Source of the DNA: a virus
Virus record (IMG/VR): IMGVR_UViG_3300024999_001891
Coordinates: 1-64,000 of that record
Direction: 5' to 3' (one strand)
Length of the DNA stretch: 64,000 nt
Positions 23,428-31,648 of this stretch are shown piece by piece. The first letter of the stretch is position 1. Every line of letters begins with the position of its first letter. Under the pieces are notes generated by a model. The model worked only from the letters and a program-made list of their open reading frames with translations. It did not search any database and was not told the origin of the DNA. The position numbers were made by a program, and so were the translations under genes.

Positions 23428-24444
23428 TTGAAAGTGAAAAATTTAAATTGGTACGAAAATATACCTGTTATGATTAACAATCATGGTGATCCATTAACAG
23501 ATAATCAAATAGAAAGCACGATACACAAAATTAGATCATTAATAGGGTGTAATAATGTGGTGGGGATTTGCACAAAAGCAGTACCAAATGAGAATGCATA
23601 TCAACAACTTAAACAAATAGCAAATATAAAAGATATAAAATTATTTATGGCGTACTCTTTGACAGGATTAAATGAAGGAAATTATAGTTTTGAAGAAAGA
23701 GAAGAAGCCATAATGAGATTATATGATATGTTTGGTCAAATGAATATAATGTTCAGGCCACTTATAAAGGGTAGAAATGATTCACATGAAAATATCGAGC
23801 GCATTGTGGATGTTGCCGCCAAAACTGGTAACAATATAATTTTGGGTGGATTGCATAACAAAAAATTATTAAAGCAGTTGAAAAACGACAGCAAAGATTA
23901 TTTTATTGATTGTTGCAATGCTAATGGAGTAAGATACTTTAATAAAACATCTTGCGTTGTAGCATATCAATACAATACACCTTGTAAGGTTCATGATATT
24001 GTGGGTAATAAGCCAAAGAATTTAGATATTATTGATAAGCTTGGATATAAATATTCATTATACAATGGTCATATACTATTAGATTGGGCATCGTCAGGAG
24101 ATATGAACTTTGTAAGGCATATAACAGAGTCTCTGCCATATACCAAAAAATTAATATCTAGATTAAATAAAATATCGTCTAATGAAAACCATAATTATGA
24201 ATTAACTTCTGGTTGGTTATCTTGGAGCAATAATGCAGATTGTCCTATAAAATGTGATTATTGCGTCATATCATTAATAGACTATTTAGCTGATAAGACT
24301 CCCGTGGGATGTCATCCAAAAGATTTGCAAAATATAACAATTAGTAATATTTTTAGTGGTGATGCGGTAGATATAATGGCAAAGGATAGATATATTTCAT
24401 ATAATGATTACAGAGTTCCACAAGATTGCATAAAATATAAATAA
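23428..24444 (+). CDS. Radical-SAM-like protein with C-terminal CX3CX2C
   Basis: The first 260 residues read like a radical-SAM barrel after its first strand: MINNHGDPLTDNQ, FMAYSLTGLNEGNYSFEERE, NIMFRPLIKGRNDS, GNNIILGGLHN. No Cys cluster is present at the N-terminus. Instead CPIKCDYC, a perfect CX3CX2C, occurs at about residues 277-284 of 338 after a strand-like GWLSWSNNAD. This is the order expected of a circularly permuted enzyme. A GTG at 23434 is an alternative start. It follows the PARP gene. Confidence 0.65.
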   Translation: MKVKNLNWYENIPVMINNHGDPLTDNQIESTIHKIRSLIGCNNVVGICTKAVPNENAYQQLKQIANIKDIKLFMAYSLTGLNEGNYSFEEREEAIMRLYDMFGQMNIMFRPLIKGRNDSHENIERIVDVAAKTGNNIILGGLHNKKLLKQLKNDSKDYFIDCCNANGVRYFNKTSCVVAYQYNTPCKVHDIVGNKPKNLDIIDKLGYKYSLYNGHILLDWASSGDMNFVRHITESLPYTKKLISRLNKISSNENHNYELTSGWLSWSNNADCPIKCDYCVISLIDYLADKTPVGCHPKDLQNITISNIFSGDAVDIMAKDRYISYNDYRVPQDCIKYK

Positions 24445-24459
24445 AGGAGAGATTTATTA

Positions 24460-24765
24460 ATGATTAATCAAGCACAACAAACAGAGGTAAAAGATATCGT
24501 CTATAAAAAAGGTAGACAAAAATATTCAGAAAGAACTAATTTACTTCCCAATCATGTAAAAGATGGTTCATTTACAATTAAAGAGAAGAAAGAGCGTATT
24601 ATTCATTCGAATAACAGAACCATTGTAATTCTTAACGATGGCACAAAAGGTATTGCTAAATGTATGCCAACCGACACCTACGACAAACTTAAAGGAGTTA
24701 AAATTGCATATCTTCGAGCAAAAATTGAATCGCTTCAAAAAGAACTTCAGGAACTTTGTAAATAA
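24460..24765 (+). CDS. Hypothetical protein, 101 aa, paralogue of 54437 gene
   Basis: The C-terminal half (RTIVILNDGTKGIAKCMPTD, then YDKLKGVKIAYLRAKI) aligns with the gene at 54437 (TTIVILDDGSKGVAKLNPKD, VAYFRAKI). The N-terminus is basic. Similar short domains occur in phage and Firmicute proteins of unknown role. Confidence 0.7.
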   Translation: MINQAQQTEVKDIVYKKGRQKYSERTNLLPNHVKDGSFTIKEKKERIIHSNNRTIVILNDGTKGIAKCMPTDTYDKLKGVKIAYLRAKIESLQKELQELCK

Positions 24766-24768
24766 GGG

Positions 24769-24797
24769 TTGACAAGTAGAAAGTAATGTAGTAAACT
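24769..24797 (+). promoter_or_regulatory. Sigma-A-type promoter
   Basis: TTGACA (24769-24774), 17-base spacer with AAGTAATGTAG, then TAAACT (24792-24797). An AGAGTAGTAA start region follows, as at 42953 and 45484. Confidence 0.75.
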
Positions 24798-24809
24798 TAA
24801 AGAGTAGTA

Positions 24810-24829
24810 AGTAGTAAATATTTACTACT
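24810..24829 (+). promoter_or_regulatory. Perfect 20-base palindrome after a promoter
   Basis: AGTAGTAAATATTTACTACT is self-complementary over its full length and begins about 12 bases after the -10 box. It fits an operator for a dimeric repressor, or a loop-less RNA stem. Confidence 0.55.
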
Positions 24830-24861
24830 CAATTATATAATGAGGAGGAGAAATAATTTAA

Positions 24862-24933
24862 ACTGTAATACCTGAGAGTCATAGAGATATATTGCCAGAT
24901 AATGCAGAATTTATAAAAGGAGGATTAATTTAA
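24862..24933 (+). other. Short frame without a usable start
   Basis: TVIPESHRDILPDNAEFIKG and GLI then TAA reads like protein, and AGGAGGAG lies upstream, but the frame has TAA where a start codon would be expected. It may be a gene with a damaged start. Its TAA shares a base with the next ATG. Confidence 0.3.
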
Positions 24934-25151
24934 TGTTTGTTAAATGTATCAAAGATGCTGTGATGGAAGATGAAAATGGAGAAATTTGTTTTTTAGGAAA
25001 TAAAATTTACGAAGCAAAAGAACTTAAACACTGTGAATTAATGATAATAGACGAACAAGGATACGAGCATATTGTTTCTAATGAAGAAGGAGATATGTTT
25101 TTAGATGAATATTTTATATTAAATGTGGAGGTAGATAAAAATGAAGGTTAA
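24933..25151 (+). CDS. Small beta protein, KCIK type, 72 aa
   Basis: The start MFVKCIKDAV and the core FLGNKIYEAKEL recur in the next gene (MKVKCIKRVDT, FTEGKTYITEI). It looks like an SH3-like phage domain. AAAGGAGG precedes the start. Confidence 0.7.
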   Translation: MFVKCIKDAVMEDENGEICFLGNKIYEAKELKHCELMIIDEQGYEHIVSNEEGDMFLDEYFILNVEVDKNEG

Positions 25152-25728
25152 ATGCATTAAGAGAGTTGATACATTGTTAGGAGAATGTGCTTTTACTGAA
25201 GGAAAAACATATATAACCGAAATTAATCTTTTTGGTGATATATGTGCAATAAATGGTAGAGGATTGAACCAAACAATTAAAACGTCTAAAAATAGTAAGT
25301 GGTTTGATGATCATTTTGTAATTATAGAAGGAGAGGTTGATACGGAAATGAAAGCATCAGATTTAAAAACAGGAATGATTGTGGTTACAAGAAATGGTAG
25401 AAAATATGTTTTTTTAGACAATTTAGTAAATGAAATTGCTGATTTAGAAAAAGTATTTTTATCAAATGTAGAGTTGTCATGGAATAACTTTAATGTTGAT
25501 GATAATTTTATAAATATTAATGGTCATGACGGGTATGACATAATGGAAGTATACTCTCCTGTAAGAATATGTGGTATTTCGGATTTTTTTATTAAAAATA
25601 GTATGGATGGATATAGTTTAATATGGAAAAGAAAATCCAAAGAAGAAATCGATGCAGAAAATTTAGTTAAATGTCTGCAAAAACAATTAGATGAAGCTAA
25701 TAAACGTCTTGATTCGTTTAAAAAATAG
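25141..25728 (+). CDS. KCIK-type protein with long extension, 195 aa
   Basis: The first 60 residues are a second copy of the KCIK fold. A new block follows from about residue 70 (MKASDLKTGMIVVTRNGRKY), also beta-rich, and a short coiled coil ends the protein. It overlaps the previous gene by 11 bases. Function unknown. Confidence 0.7.
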   Translation: MKVKCIKRVDTLLGECAFTEGKTYITEINLFGDICAINGRGLNQTIKTSKNSKWFDDHFVIIEGEVDTEMKASDLKTGMIVVTRNGRKYVFLDNLVNEIADLEKVFLSNVELSWNNFNVDDNFININGHDGYDIMEVYSPVRICGISDFFIKNSMDGYSLIWKRKSKEEIDAENLVKCLQKQLDEANKRLDSFKK

Positions 25729-25739
25729 TATAAAATAGG

Positions 25740-25765
25740 AATGTTAGTGTGTGTGCGCTAACATT
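25740..25765 (+). terminator. Hairpin after the KCIK genes
   Basis: AATGTTAG (25740-25747) pairs with CTAACATT (25758-25765). No T-run follows. It separates the KCIK genes from a lipoprotein gene. Confidence 0.5.
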
Positions 25766-25791
25766 TCTAATAAAGAAAGGAAGTAAAAATA

Positions 25792-26034
25792 ATGAATAAA
25801 TTAAAATTAATTATGGTTTTGGCAATTGGGGTATTTATAGGAGGATGTTCATCTCAATCAACTTCTAATATAAAAGCGAATGAAACCAATGGAGATATGA
25901 AAACTGTAGATACAATTATGATTGATACATTTTATGGAAAAATTGAAATAACAAAAATCGTTGATTCTGTAAATAATAATGTAATATACGCATCAAGGAG
26001 TTCAGATGTTTCTATGGCGGTCGCATCGAAATAA
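25792..26034 (+). CDS. Small lipoprotein, 80 aa
   Basis: A signal peptide (KLKLIMVLAIGVFIGGC) ends in the lipobox IGGC. The mature part is short and strand-rich. It is the third lipoprotein of the window (with 9634 and 12254). Confidence 0.75.
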   Translation: MNKLKLIMVLAIGVFIGGCSSQSTSNIKANETNGDMKTVDTIMIDTFYGKIEITKIVDSVNNNVIYASRSSDVSMAVASK

Positions 26035-26067
26035 AATCAAGATTTGATTATTAAAAGGAGAATGAGT

Positions 26068-26727
26068 ATGGATATAAATTTATTTTCGTTAATAGTAAAA
26101 AAGTTAGGTGATTCTGATTTAGAGGATTTTAGTTATACACATAATGGAAAAATTTATGGATTTAAAGACATTGGTAGCGGAGATTGGGACGATCAAGGTA
26201 AGTACCAGTATAAATACGATGAAGGTCAGTTGATGGAAATGGATAAAAAGTATAGCGAGATTCAATTATTTTCGTATGGTGTAACTCGTTCTGTACAAAG
26301 AAGCGGTTCGTATTTTTCAAGTTATAATTATGATAATGATCCTTATGAGATGTTTGAAATTATATCAGTTGAAATTCCAGAGGTTATTATTCCTGCTCAT
26401 ATGGAAGATAAATGGAATAAGTTAGATATTGATTTAGATAATATTATAGATCAAGAAGAAGAAAATAGGAAACAAGCTGAATCTGAAAAATTGAGATTAG
26501 AAGAAGAAGCTAAAGCTGAAAAAGATAGATTAGCCAAACTTTACCCTATGAATAATCTAGAAATAATTAAATTAGTTAATAATAACTTAAAGAAGAAAAA
26601 GATATTAAAATTCGGATTACAAGAAATGAGAAAAGAGTATTTTGATATTGTAGTTAAGAAAAAATTGGAAAGCAAAGAATGGATTGACTTTCATAGTCTT
26701 GAATTTAAAAAAGTAATCGAAGATTAG
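26068..26727 (+). CDS. Hypothetical protein with coiled coil, 219 aa
   Basis: ATG 26068 has AAAGGAG at seven bases; an in-frame ATG six bases earlier touches it. A beta-rich first half (Tyr/Ser-rich near residue 75) is followed by a charged coiled coil (QEEENRKQAESEKLRLEEEA) and a basic C-terminus. No family recognised. Confidence 0.7.
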   Translation: MDINLFSLIVKKLGDSDLEDFSYTHNGKIYGFKDIGSGDWDDQGKYQYKYDEGQLMEMDKKYSEIQLFSYGVTRSVQRSGSYFSSYNYDNDPYEMFEIISVEIPEVIIPAHMEDKWNKLDIDLDNIIDQEEENRKQAESEKLRLEEEAKAEKDRLAKLYPMNNLEIIKLVNNNLKKKKILKFGLQEMRKEYFDIVVKKKLESKEWIDFHSLEFKKVIED

Positions 26728-26746
26728 ATTATTAGGAAGGAGTGAT

Positions 26747-26956
26747 ATAAATATTACACCATTAGTTAATCCTGATTATAAAATTTATTTTACTCCAACT
26801 AAAGATAAACCAATTAGAATATTATATGAAGAATATCCTTGTCCTATAAATCCTGAAATTAGATGTGAAAAGTCAGAAATTATCGTTGAAGGAATGGAAT
26901 GCAAAATAGTTTGTTTTGATTTTAAAAACTGTAAATATTATGAGGTGAGTAATTAA
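26747..26956 (+). CDS. Hypothetical protein, 69 aa, AUA/AUU start
   Basis: The frame (NITPLVNPDYKIYFTPTKDK and on) is coding-like and ends at the TAA next to the YopX gene. Only AUA 26747 or AUU 26753 are available after the AAGGAG site. Cys near the end (CPINPEIRC, ECKIVC) may bind metal. Confidence 0.5.
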   Translation: MNITPLVNPDYKIYFTPTKDKPIRILYEEYPCPINPEIRCEKSEIIVEGMECKIVCFDFKNCKYYEVSN

Positions 26957-27370
26957 ATGAAAGAAATTAAATTTAGATCTTGGATAAAAGAAGAAAATAT
27001 AATGCTTTATGGATTAAATGCAACGGAGAATGGTTATTTTACGCATGGATTTAGGCATAGAAAAAGTGAAGTTAAAATGATGCAATATGTTTGTCTTTTA
27101 GATATAGATAGAAACGAAATTTATGAAGATGATATTTTAGAGTATACTTTTCCTAATGGTGACGTAAGAAAATTTATTGTAAGTATTGAAACAGTCATTA
27201 GAGAAATAGTTACCTATCCTAATTTTTATCCTAAGACATGCAGAGTGGCAATAACAGGAGTAGTATTTAAATGGGATGGGTATAAAATGTTTCCATGTAT
27301 AAATGGAGATGGAGTTTGTGACAACGAGAAAATGAAAATTATTGGAAATATACATGAAGGGATTAATTAA
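26957..27370 (+). CDS. YopX-family protein
   Basis: The start KEIKFRSWIKEENIM, the central YVCLLDIDRNEIYEDDILEY and the end IIGNIHEG are the hallmarks of the YopX fold, named from Bacillus prophage SPbeta. The family is widespread in Firmicute phages; its function is unknown. Confidence 0.88.
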   Translation: MKEIKFRSWIKEENIMLYGLNATENGYFTHGFRHRKSEVKMMQYVCLLDIDRNEIYEDDILEYTFPNGDVRKFIVSIETVIREIVTYPNFYPKTCRVAITGVVFKWDGYKMFPCINGDGVCDNEKMKIIGNIHEGIN

Positions 27371-27389
27371 AAGAGGAGGTAAAGTAAAA

Positions 27390-27497
27390 ATGCATATTTG
27401 TTTATCCGTTAAAGATAATTGTAAAAACATAGAAGAAAGTTATGGAGAAATTTGTGTAAGATGTAATAAGTGTGGAAGATTTAATAAAAATAAGTAG
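27390..27497 (+). CDS. Short Cys peptide, 35 aa
   Basis: AGAGGAGG precedes the ATG. CVRCNKCGRF is a tight three-Cys motif, with two more Cys upstream. Likely one zinc. Confidence 0.6.
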   Translation: MHICLSVKDNCKNIEESYGEICVRCNKCGRFNKNK

Positions 27498-27536
27498 TAA
27501 TAAAACGACGATTCTATTGCTAAAGGAGTAAAAATA

Positions 27537-27749
27537 ATGAAAATGTGGAGAATAGCAGAATTTGCAGATGAGGGAAAATTTAATCAAGGTGATTTGCTTA
27601 TTGCTATAAATTTACCAATAAATCTTATAATTGAATATAATAATGGTGGTTTTGTCTATCATACACTGATGAGTGATACGACTTCAAGAAAACCTGTAGT
27701 ATTAGACTTAGAGGACATGGAAACTGAATTTGGATGGGCGATAGAATAA
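27537..27749 (+). CDS. Hypothetical protein, 70 aa
   Basis: AAAGGAG precedes the ATG. The product is a small alpha/beta protein (MWRIAEFADEGKFNQGDL). A dyad repeat overlaps its stop codon (27741-27758), and another lies upstream. Confidence 0.65.
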   Translation: MKMWRIAEFADEGKFNQGDLLIAINLPINLIIEYNNGGFVYHTLMSDTTSRKPVVLDLEDMETEFGWAIE

Positions 27750-27812
27750 TGATTCTATTATCAATTTAAAAGACCAGAAGAACCAAATTATGATTATTAA
27801 AAGGAGAAATAT

Positions 27813-28118
27813 ATTATTAATATTTTATTAGAAAAGGTAAATGAATTAACGTATTATGATCATAAAACTCTTACAGAAAGAGCATTAAAATGTTCTGAAG
27901 AAGTGGGAGAATTAGCACAAGCTGTATTATCACATACAAATGCTTGTGGGTGCGGATATAAAGGATTAGGAGCAAAAGAAGTTCTAGAAGAAAGCGTAGA
28001 TGTTATTATTGTCGCGTTATCAGTAATATGTAGTGTCGAGGATGGGGTTTATAACTTTAATGAAGAATTTGATAGAAAGATGGGAAAATGGGAAATTAAA
28101 ATTAAGGAAAGAAATTAA
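27813..28118 (+). CDS. MazG-like NTP pyrophosphohydrolase, apparent AUU start
   Basis: The MazG core is clear: KCSEEVGELAQAVLSH and EESVDVIIVALSV with the metal-binding EEVGE and ExxD residues. The only standard in-frame start (GTG 27903) would cut off EEVGE; AUU 27813 has AAGGAG at seven bases and gives INILLEKVNELT. The enzyme should cleave nucleoside triphosphates or related alarmones to monophosphates. It runs directly into the cREC-like gene. Confidence 0.82.
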   Translation: MINILLEKVNELTYYDHKTLTERALKCSEEVGELAQAVLSHTNACGCGYKGLGAKEVLEESVDVIIVALSVICSVEDGVYNFNEEFDRKMGKWEIKIKERN

Positions 28119-28439
28119 ATGATAAATATTTTTATGGATGACATGCGACCCTCTCCAGAAGGATTTATATTAGTCAAAAATGCTTCCGAGTGTCGTTTAG
28201 TAACTAGGTATAATAAGATCAAAACAATGTCACTAGACCATGATTTAGGGGAAAAAGAAACGGGATATGATTTTTGTAAGTGGTTAGTAGAAGTAGGTAT
28301 TGAAGATCCAAGTATTTATCCTGAAGAAATATATCTTCATACTGCTAACGGAGTAGGTAGAGATAATATGTATCAACTCTTAATGAGATATAAACCAAAT
28401 TATGTTAAGGTGCATCGTTCACCAATACCATTTGAATAG
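28119..28439 (+). CDS. cREC-like (cyclic-phosphate processing) protein, 106 aa
   Basis: The pattern INIFMDDMRPSPEGF, TMSLDHDLGE, GYDFCKWL and HTANGVGRDNM matches a small receiver-like family listed as a cyclic-phosphate-processing domain (cREC). Members lie near RNA-repair or ADP-ribose genes. Here the gene is adjacent to MazG and a nucleotidyltransferase, in a phage with two RNA ligases. The family name is recalled, not searched. Confidence 0.7.
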   Translation: MINIFMDDMRPSPEGFILVKNASECRLVTRYNKIKTMSLDHDLGEKETGYDFCKWLVEVGIEDPSIYPEEIYLHTANGVGRDNMYQLLMRYKPNYVKVHRSPIPFE

Positions 28440-28450
28440 GAGGAAATAGT

Positions 28451-29200
28451 ATGAGAAATATAGCATTTAAATGTCTTTCAGGATCTTGGAGATATAATTT
28501 ACAAACAGATAATTCTGATAAAGATTATAAAGTATTTGTTCTTCCTACATTCGAAGACTTATATAATAAAATAACTTATGCTGAAAGTTTTATAGGAAAG
28601 TTTATAGATTTAGATTGTCATGATATTAGAAAAATTGTTGATTTATATTGGAAGTCCAATATTGATTATATTCAAACATTATATTCTAACGAAATTGAAT
28701 TTTCTGGAATACCTGAAATAGATAAAAGAATAAAGGAATTATTTTCTTTAAGAAGCGAAATAGTCACAATGAATCTTCCTCATTTATATTCAGCGTGTCA
28801 TGGAATGCATTTAAATAAAATGAAGGATTTAACTAAAGGGACAGAGAATACTATTTACCTAGTTAAAAAATATGGGTATGATACAAAAATGGGCTTACAT
28901 GCATACAGAATGTTAGATTTTATTAAAAGATTTTTAAATACTAATTTTAAGGATTTTAATAAATCTGTAATGTATGATGAATTAGAGCGAGAAGCAATGC
29001 TTAAAATTAAAAATGGATTTTACACTCTTGAAGAATATAGAGATATTATTTATGTAGAATATCAACAATTTAGGAAATATGAAGAGATATATAAATCACA
29101 ACCAGTTAATGAAGAACTTAAAGAATGGATTAGTGAATTAATATATCTAATTGTAAGGGATTATATCAAAATTTATATGAATAGGAGATATTCTGCATGA
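28451..29200 (+). CDS. Nucleotidyltransferase-like protein (COG3541 type)
   Basis: The N-terminus CLSGSWRYNLQTDNSDKDYK has the GS...DxD motif of the DNA polymerase beta superfamily, and FVLPTFEDLY follows as in COG3541 proteins. The rest is helical. The related T4/host proteins are poorly characterised. It could add nucleotides to RNA ends as part of a repair set. Confidence 0.75.
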   Translation: MRNIAFKCLSGSWRYNLQTDNSDKDYKVFVLPTFEDLYNKITYAESFIGKFIDLDCHDIRKIVDLYWKSNIDYIQTLYSNEIEFSGIPEIDKRIKELFSLRSEIVTMNLPHLYSACHGMHLNKMKDLTKGTENTIYLVKKYGYDTKMGLHAYRMLDFIKRFLNTNFKDFNKSVMYDELEREAMLKIKNGFYTLEEYRDIIYVEYQQFRKYEEIYKSQPVNEELKEWISELIYLIVRDYIKIYMNRRYSA

Positions 29201-29463
29201 AAAGAGAATATAAGGAAAAGAAGATAATTTATAGCCACTTATGGAGCTATTTTCCTATACTTGTTTGGAAAGAATGTTTCTTGTGCCACAGAGAATTTGT
29301 TAGGGAGTGGGGTTGGAAGGTATTTACCTATCCTATAACGAATGGGGCTTATACAGCTAGATATGTATGTAATGAATGCGGTAAAACAAAAGAGAGTATT
29401 AGTGAAATATTATTAAATCATAGATTCGGTATAGGACAAAAAAGAGTTAATATTTTGACTTGA
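29197..29463 (+). CDS. Zinc-ribbon protein, 88 aa
   Basis: CFLCHREF and VCNECGKTK form the ribbon; the first part is aromatic (YSHLWSYFPILVWKE). It overlaps the nucleotidyltransferase by 4 bases (ATGA), so the two are coupled. Confidence 0.7.
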   Translation: MKREYKEKKIIYSHLWSYFPILVWKECFLCHREFVREWGWKVFTYPITNGAYTARYVCNECGKTKESISEILLNHRFGIGQKRVNILT

Positions 29464-29488
29464 CACTAGTGTAAAGTAATGTTATAAT
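29460..29488 (+). promoter_or_regulatory. Sigma-A-type promoter
   Basis: TTGACA (29460-29465), 17-base spacer ending AAAGTAATGT, then TATAAT (29483-29488). The -35 begins in the last codons of the upstream gene. Confidence 0.82.
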
Positions 29489-29517
29489 GACTTATGACAT
29501 AATGAGAGGAGTATAAA

Positions 29518-29787
29518 ATGACAAAAGATAAATTAATCTCGGTATTTGATAAGGCAAAGAAGAATGATATAGGTTTTATTGGAGTATCTATTAGTATAGA
29601 TAATAACCCAAATCTTGAAATAATTATTAATCCAACCGCTAATTTTGAATCAAAATTAGAATATTATAAAAAAACATATGATAAAAATTTAAATCATTTG
29701 TTCGCAAAAGATATTCAAATTATTGATTGTGTCAGCGGAGATTCATTTGGAGAAATAGAAGATAAAATTATTACTATTTCTATATAA
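29518..29787 (+). CDS. Hypothetical protein, 89 aa
   Basis: GAGAGGAG precedes the ATG. It is a small alpha/beta protein (GFIGVSISIDNNPNLEIIIN). No family recognised. First gene after a promoter. Confidence 0.7.
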   Translation: MTKDKLISVFDKAKKNDIGFIGVSISIDNNPNLEIIINPTANFESKLEYYKKTYDKNLNHLFAKDIQIIDCVSGDSFGEIEDKIITISI

Positions 29788-29802
29788 GAAGGAGAGATAA
29801 AT

Positions 29803-30039
29803 TTGATTGATCGTAAAACTGGTAAAGAATTTAGAGAAAGTGGTTTACTTTGGCTTATTAATACAACATTACATGTATTTGGTTGGGCGATAGTTTGGAA
29901 TCAAGATACAGATGAAATGTATCCTGCAAGAGTTAAATTTAGAGGATTTGATGAGAAAAATAATACTAAAGGATATATAAATGTTACAAAGTATCTTCAA
30001 GAAAATATAAAAGAATTGACGGAAGAAGCTAATGGATAA
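29803..30039 (+). CDS. Hypothetical protein, 78 aa
   Basis: It starts at TTG behind AAGGAGAG. The segment LLWLINTTLHVFGWAIVW is a pattern of small phage proteins of unknown function. It overlaps the next gene. Confidence 0.65.
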   Translation: MIDRKTGKEFRESGLLWLINTTLHVFGWAIVWNQDTDEMYPARVKFRGFDEKNNTKGYINVTKYLQENIKELTEEANG

Positions 30040-30244
30040 TAAAGATACAAAATTAGCTGAAATCAGAGGATTAAACAACGAATGGGAAAATATTAATCCA
30101 ATTGACATCAAAGATGGTATGACATTTAGAATGTATGAACTAGATGGTTATCCTGTAACCCATAAAGGAGAATACTATTGGGTGGCAGATGGAGATGCAT
30201 TTTATAACGAAGACAACGTAGTAACTATCAACTGTAAGGAATAA
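30032..30244 (+). CDS. Hypothetical protein, 70 aa
   Basis: It overlaps the previous stop by 8 bases. The acidic product (INPIDIKDGMTFRMYELDGY) looks beta-rich. A dyad repeat begins at its last base (30244-30261). Confidence 0.65.
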   Translation: MDNKDTKLAEIRGLNNEWENINPIDIKDGMTFRMYELDGYPVTHKGEYYWVADGDAFYNEDNVVTINCKE

Positions 30245-30332
30245 TAGAATTAATCTTTTATATTACCTTCAAGTTAAAGCTAATATATATTAAACGGAAA
30301 GGAAGGTGATTATTTTAAAGAAAGGATAAAAA

Positions 30333-30467
30333 ATGGAAGAAATAAAAAAATGGATATTAGAACAGATTAAAAATTGTAAAGAATCTCATAATGAAAGTAC
30401 CTACATGTGGTCTAAGGGTTATAGGAAAGCACTTTTAGACGTTTTGAATATGATAAAAATATATTAG
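30333..30467 (+). CDS. Hypothetical helical protein, 44 aa
   Basis: GAAAGGA precedes the ATG. The product is amphipathic (EEIKKWILEQIKNCKE). Similar in feel to the 88-aa protein at 4436 (WSKGYRKALLDVL versus YYKGLAEAY). Function unknown. Confidence 0.6.
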   Translation: MEEIKKWILEQIKNCKESHNESTYMWSKGYRKALLDVLNMIKIY

Positions 30468-30482
30468 AAAGGATGTAATTTT

Positions 30483-30830
30483 GTGTGTAATTATATTAAT
30501 GCTGACGGAGATTGTTTATTGGAATACGTAGAATGTCTTAGAGATACTAGTGAATCATGCGATATTGCAATTGATTATCAGATAAAAAGAGTAATAAATA
30601 ATAAATTCGCTATGGAATATAAAAGTGACTGGACAAGAAAGCAAAAGATGACTTGTCATAAAAATTATTGTAAATTTAATGTTTTAAAAATATGCACAAA
30701 AGAATATATCACTCTAAATGAAGACGGAAAATGTTCAGAAGAACCACCTTTAAATTTAATGGCATGGCATAAAATAATTCCATCACCGTTAAAACCAATG
30801 CAAAGAGAACGAAGATTAACGTATCATTAA
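30483..30830 (+). CDS. Cys-rich protein, 115 aa
   Basis: It starts at GTG behind GAAAGGA. Nine Cys are spread over the first 85 residues (MCNYINADGDC, ECLRD, SCDIA, CHKNYC, ICTKE, KCSEE), suggesting one or two metal sites. No family recognised. Confidence 0.65.
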   Translation: MCNYINADGDCLLEYVECLRDTSESCDIAIDYQIKRVINNKFAMEYKSDWTRKQKMTCHKNYCKFNVLKICTKEYITLNEDGKCSEEPPLNLMAWHKIIPSPLKPMQRERRLTYH

Positions 30831-30850
30831 AATATAATAATGGAGGTAGA

Positions 30851-31213
30851 ATGATGAAATCAAGAGTTTCGAGTCAACGTCAACAAATTTTAACTATGCT
30901 TAGAGAAGCAGGGAGTAAAGGAGTGACCAACACACAGTTACAAACTGTGGGTGTATGTTGGCATAATTGTACAAGAGGTTTGTATGATATGGGATACAAA
31001 ATAACTAACGAACATATTGGTAATGGTATATATAAATATGTTTTAGTTAAGGAGCCAGAAAAAATCATTACAAATAGACCAAAAGCAGGAACTATCTTAT
31101 TTGATGCTATTATTGGTAAAATTACTGCTAATAAATTAATAGATATTCTTAAAGAATTTAATTTAACTATTGCCAGAAAGCAACATTATTATAAAGAGAG
31201 GAGTTGTAAGTAA
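30851..31213 (+). CDS. Winged-helix-like protein, first of a tandem pair
   Basis: The core SSQRQQILTMLREAG, then TNTQLQTVGVCWHNCTRGL and YDMGYKI is a helix-turn-helix of the kind used by small DNA-binding regulators. The next gene has the same core, and the stop and start overlap by one base. It could regulate phage or host genes. Confidence 0.75.
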   Translation: MMKSRVSSQRQQILTMLREAGSKGVTNTQLQTVGVCWHNCTRGLYDMGYKITNEHIGNGIYKYVLVKEPEKIITNRPKAGTILFDAIIGKITANKLIDILKEFNLTIARKQHYYKERSCK

Positions 31214-31608
31214 TGTTTTTTGTAACCCCAGAAATACAAAAGAAAATTGCAAGTCAACGAGAGCAAATTTTAAATGCTTTAAGAATTGCAGGTAAGTATG
31301 GAATGTTTAATATCGATCTTCAAGAATTAGGTATGCATTGGCATACACGTATTAGAGAATTATATCGTATGGGGTATAAAATAGAGTGTGAATTTATTGG
31401 TAGTGGATTATATAAATATATATTAATTAAAGAACCAATAAAGGCATTTCCTTTAAAATCAGAAAAAGGAATAGACATATTGGTAGATATTATTAATACA
31501 AAATATAAGGGAAAGGTGTCTATTAAAGACTTGCAGGAGATATTTAAATCTGAAAAATTACAATGTAATCGTAAGGTGGTTTTTAATACGATAAAAGCAC
31601 AAGCATAA
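31213..31608 (+). CDS. Winged-helix-like protein, second of a tandem pair
   Basis: ASQREQILNALRIAGKYGMF and LQELGMHWHTRIRELYRMGY, then KIECEFIGSGLYKYILIKEP align with the upstream gene over about 70 residues. The C-terminal parts differ. The pair arose by tandem duplication and has diverged, perhaps to form a heterodimer or bind different sites. Confidence 0.75.
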   Translation: MFFVTPEIQKKIASQREQILNALRIAGKYGMFNIDLQELGMHWHTRIRELYRMGYKIECEFIGSGLYKYILIKEPIKAFPLKSEKGIDILVDIINTKYKGKVSIKDLQEIFKSEKLQCNRKVVFNTIKAQA

Positions 31609-31648
31609 ATAACAATATAAAATAATTTATAATAAAGGAGAGATAAAC

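Noticed and set aside
24810-24829. Phage attachment site
   Set aside because: A palindrome right after a promoter is better explained as an operator; no integrase gene or second copy is seen.
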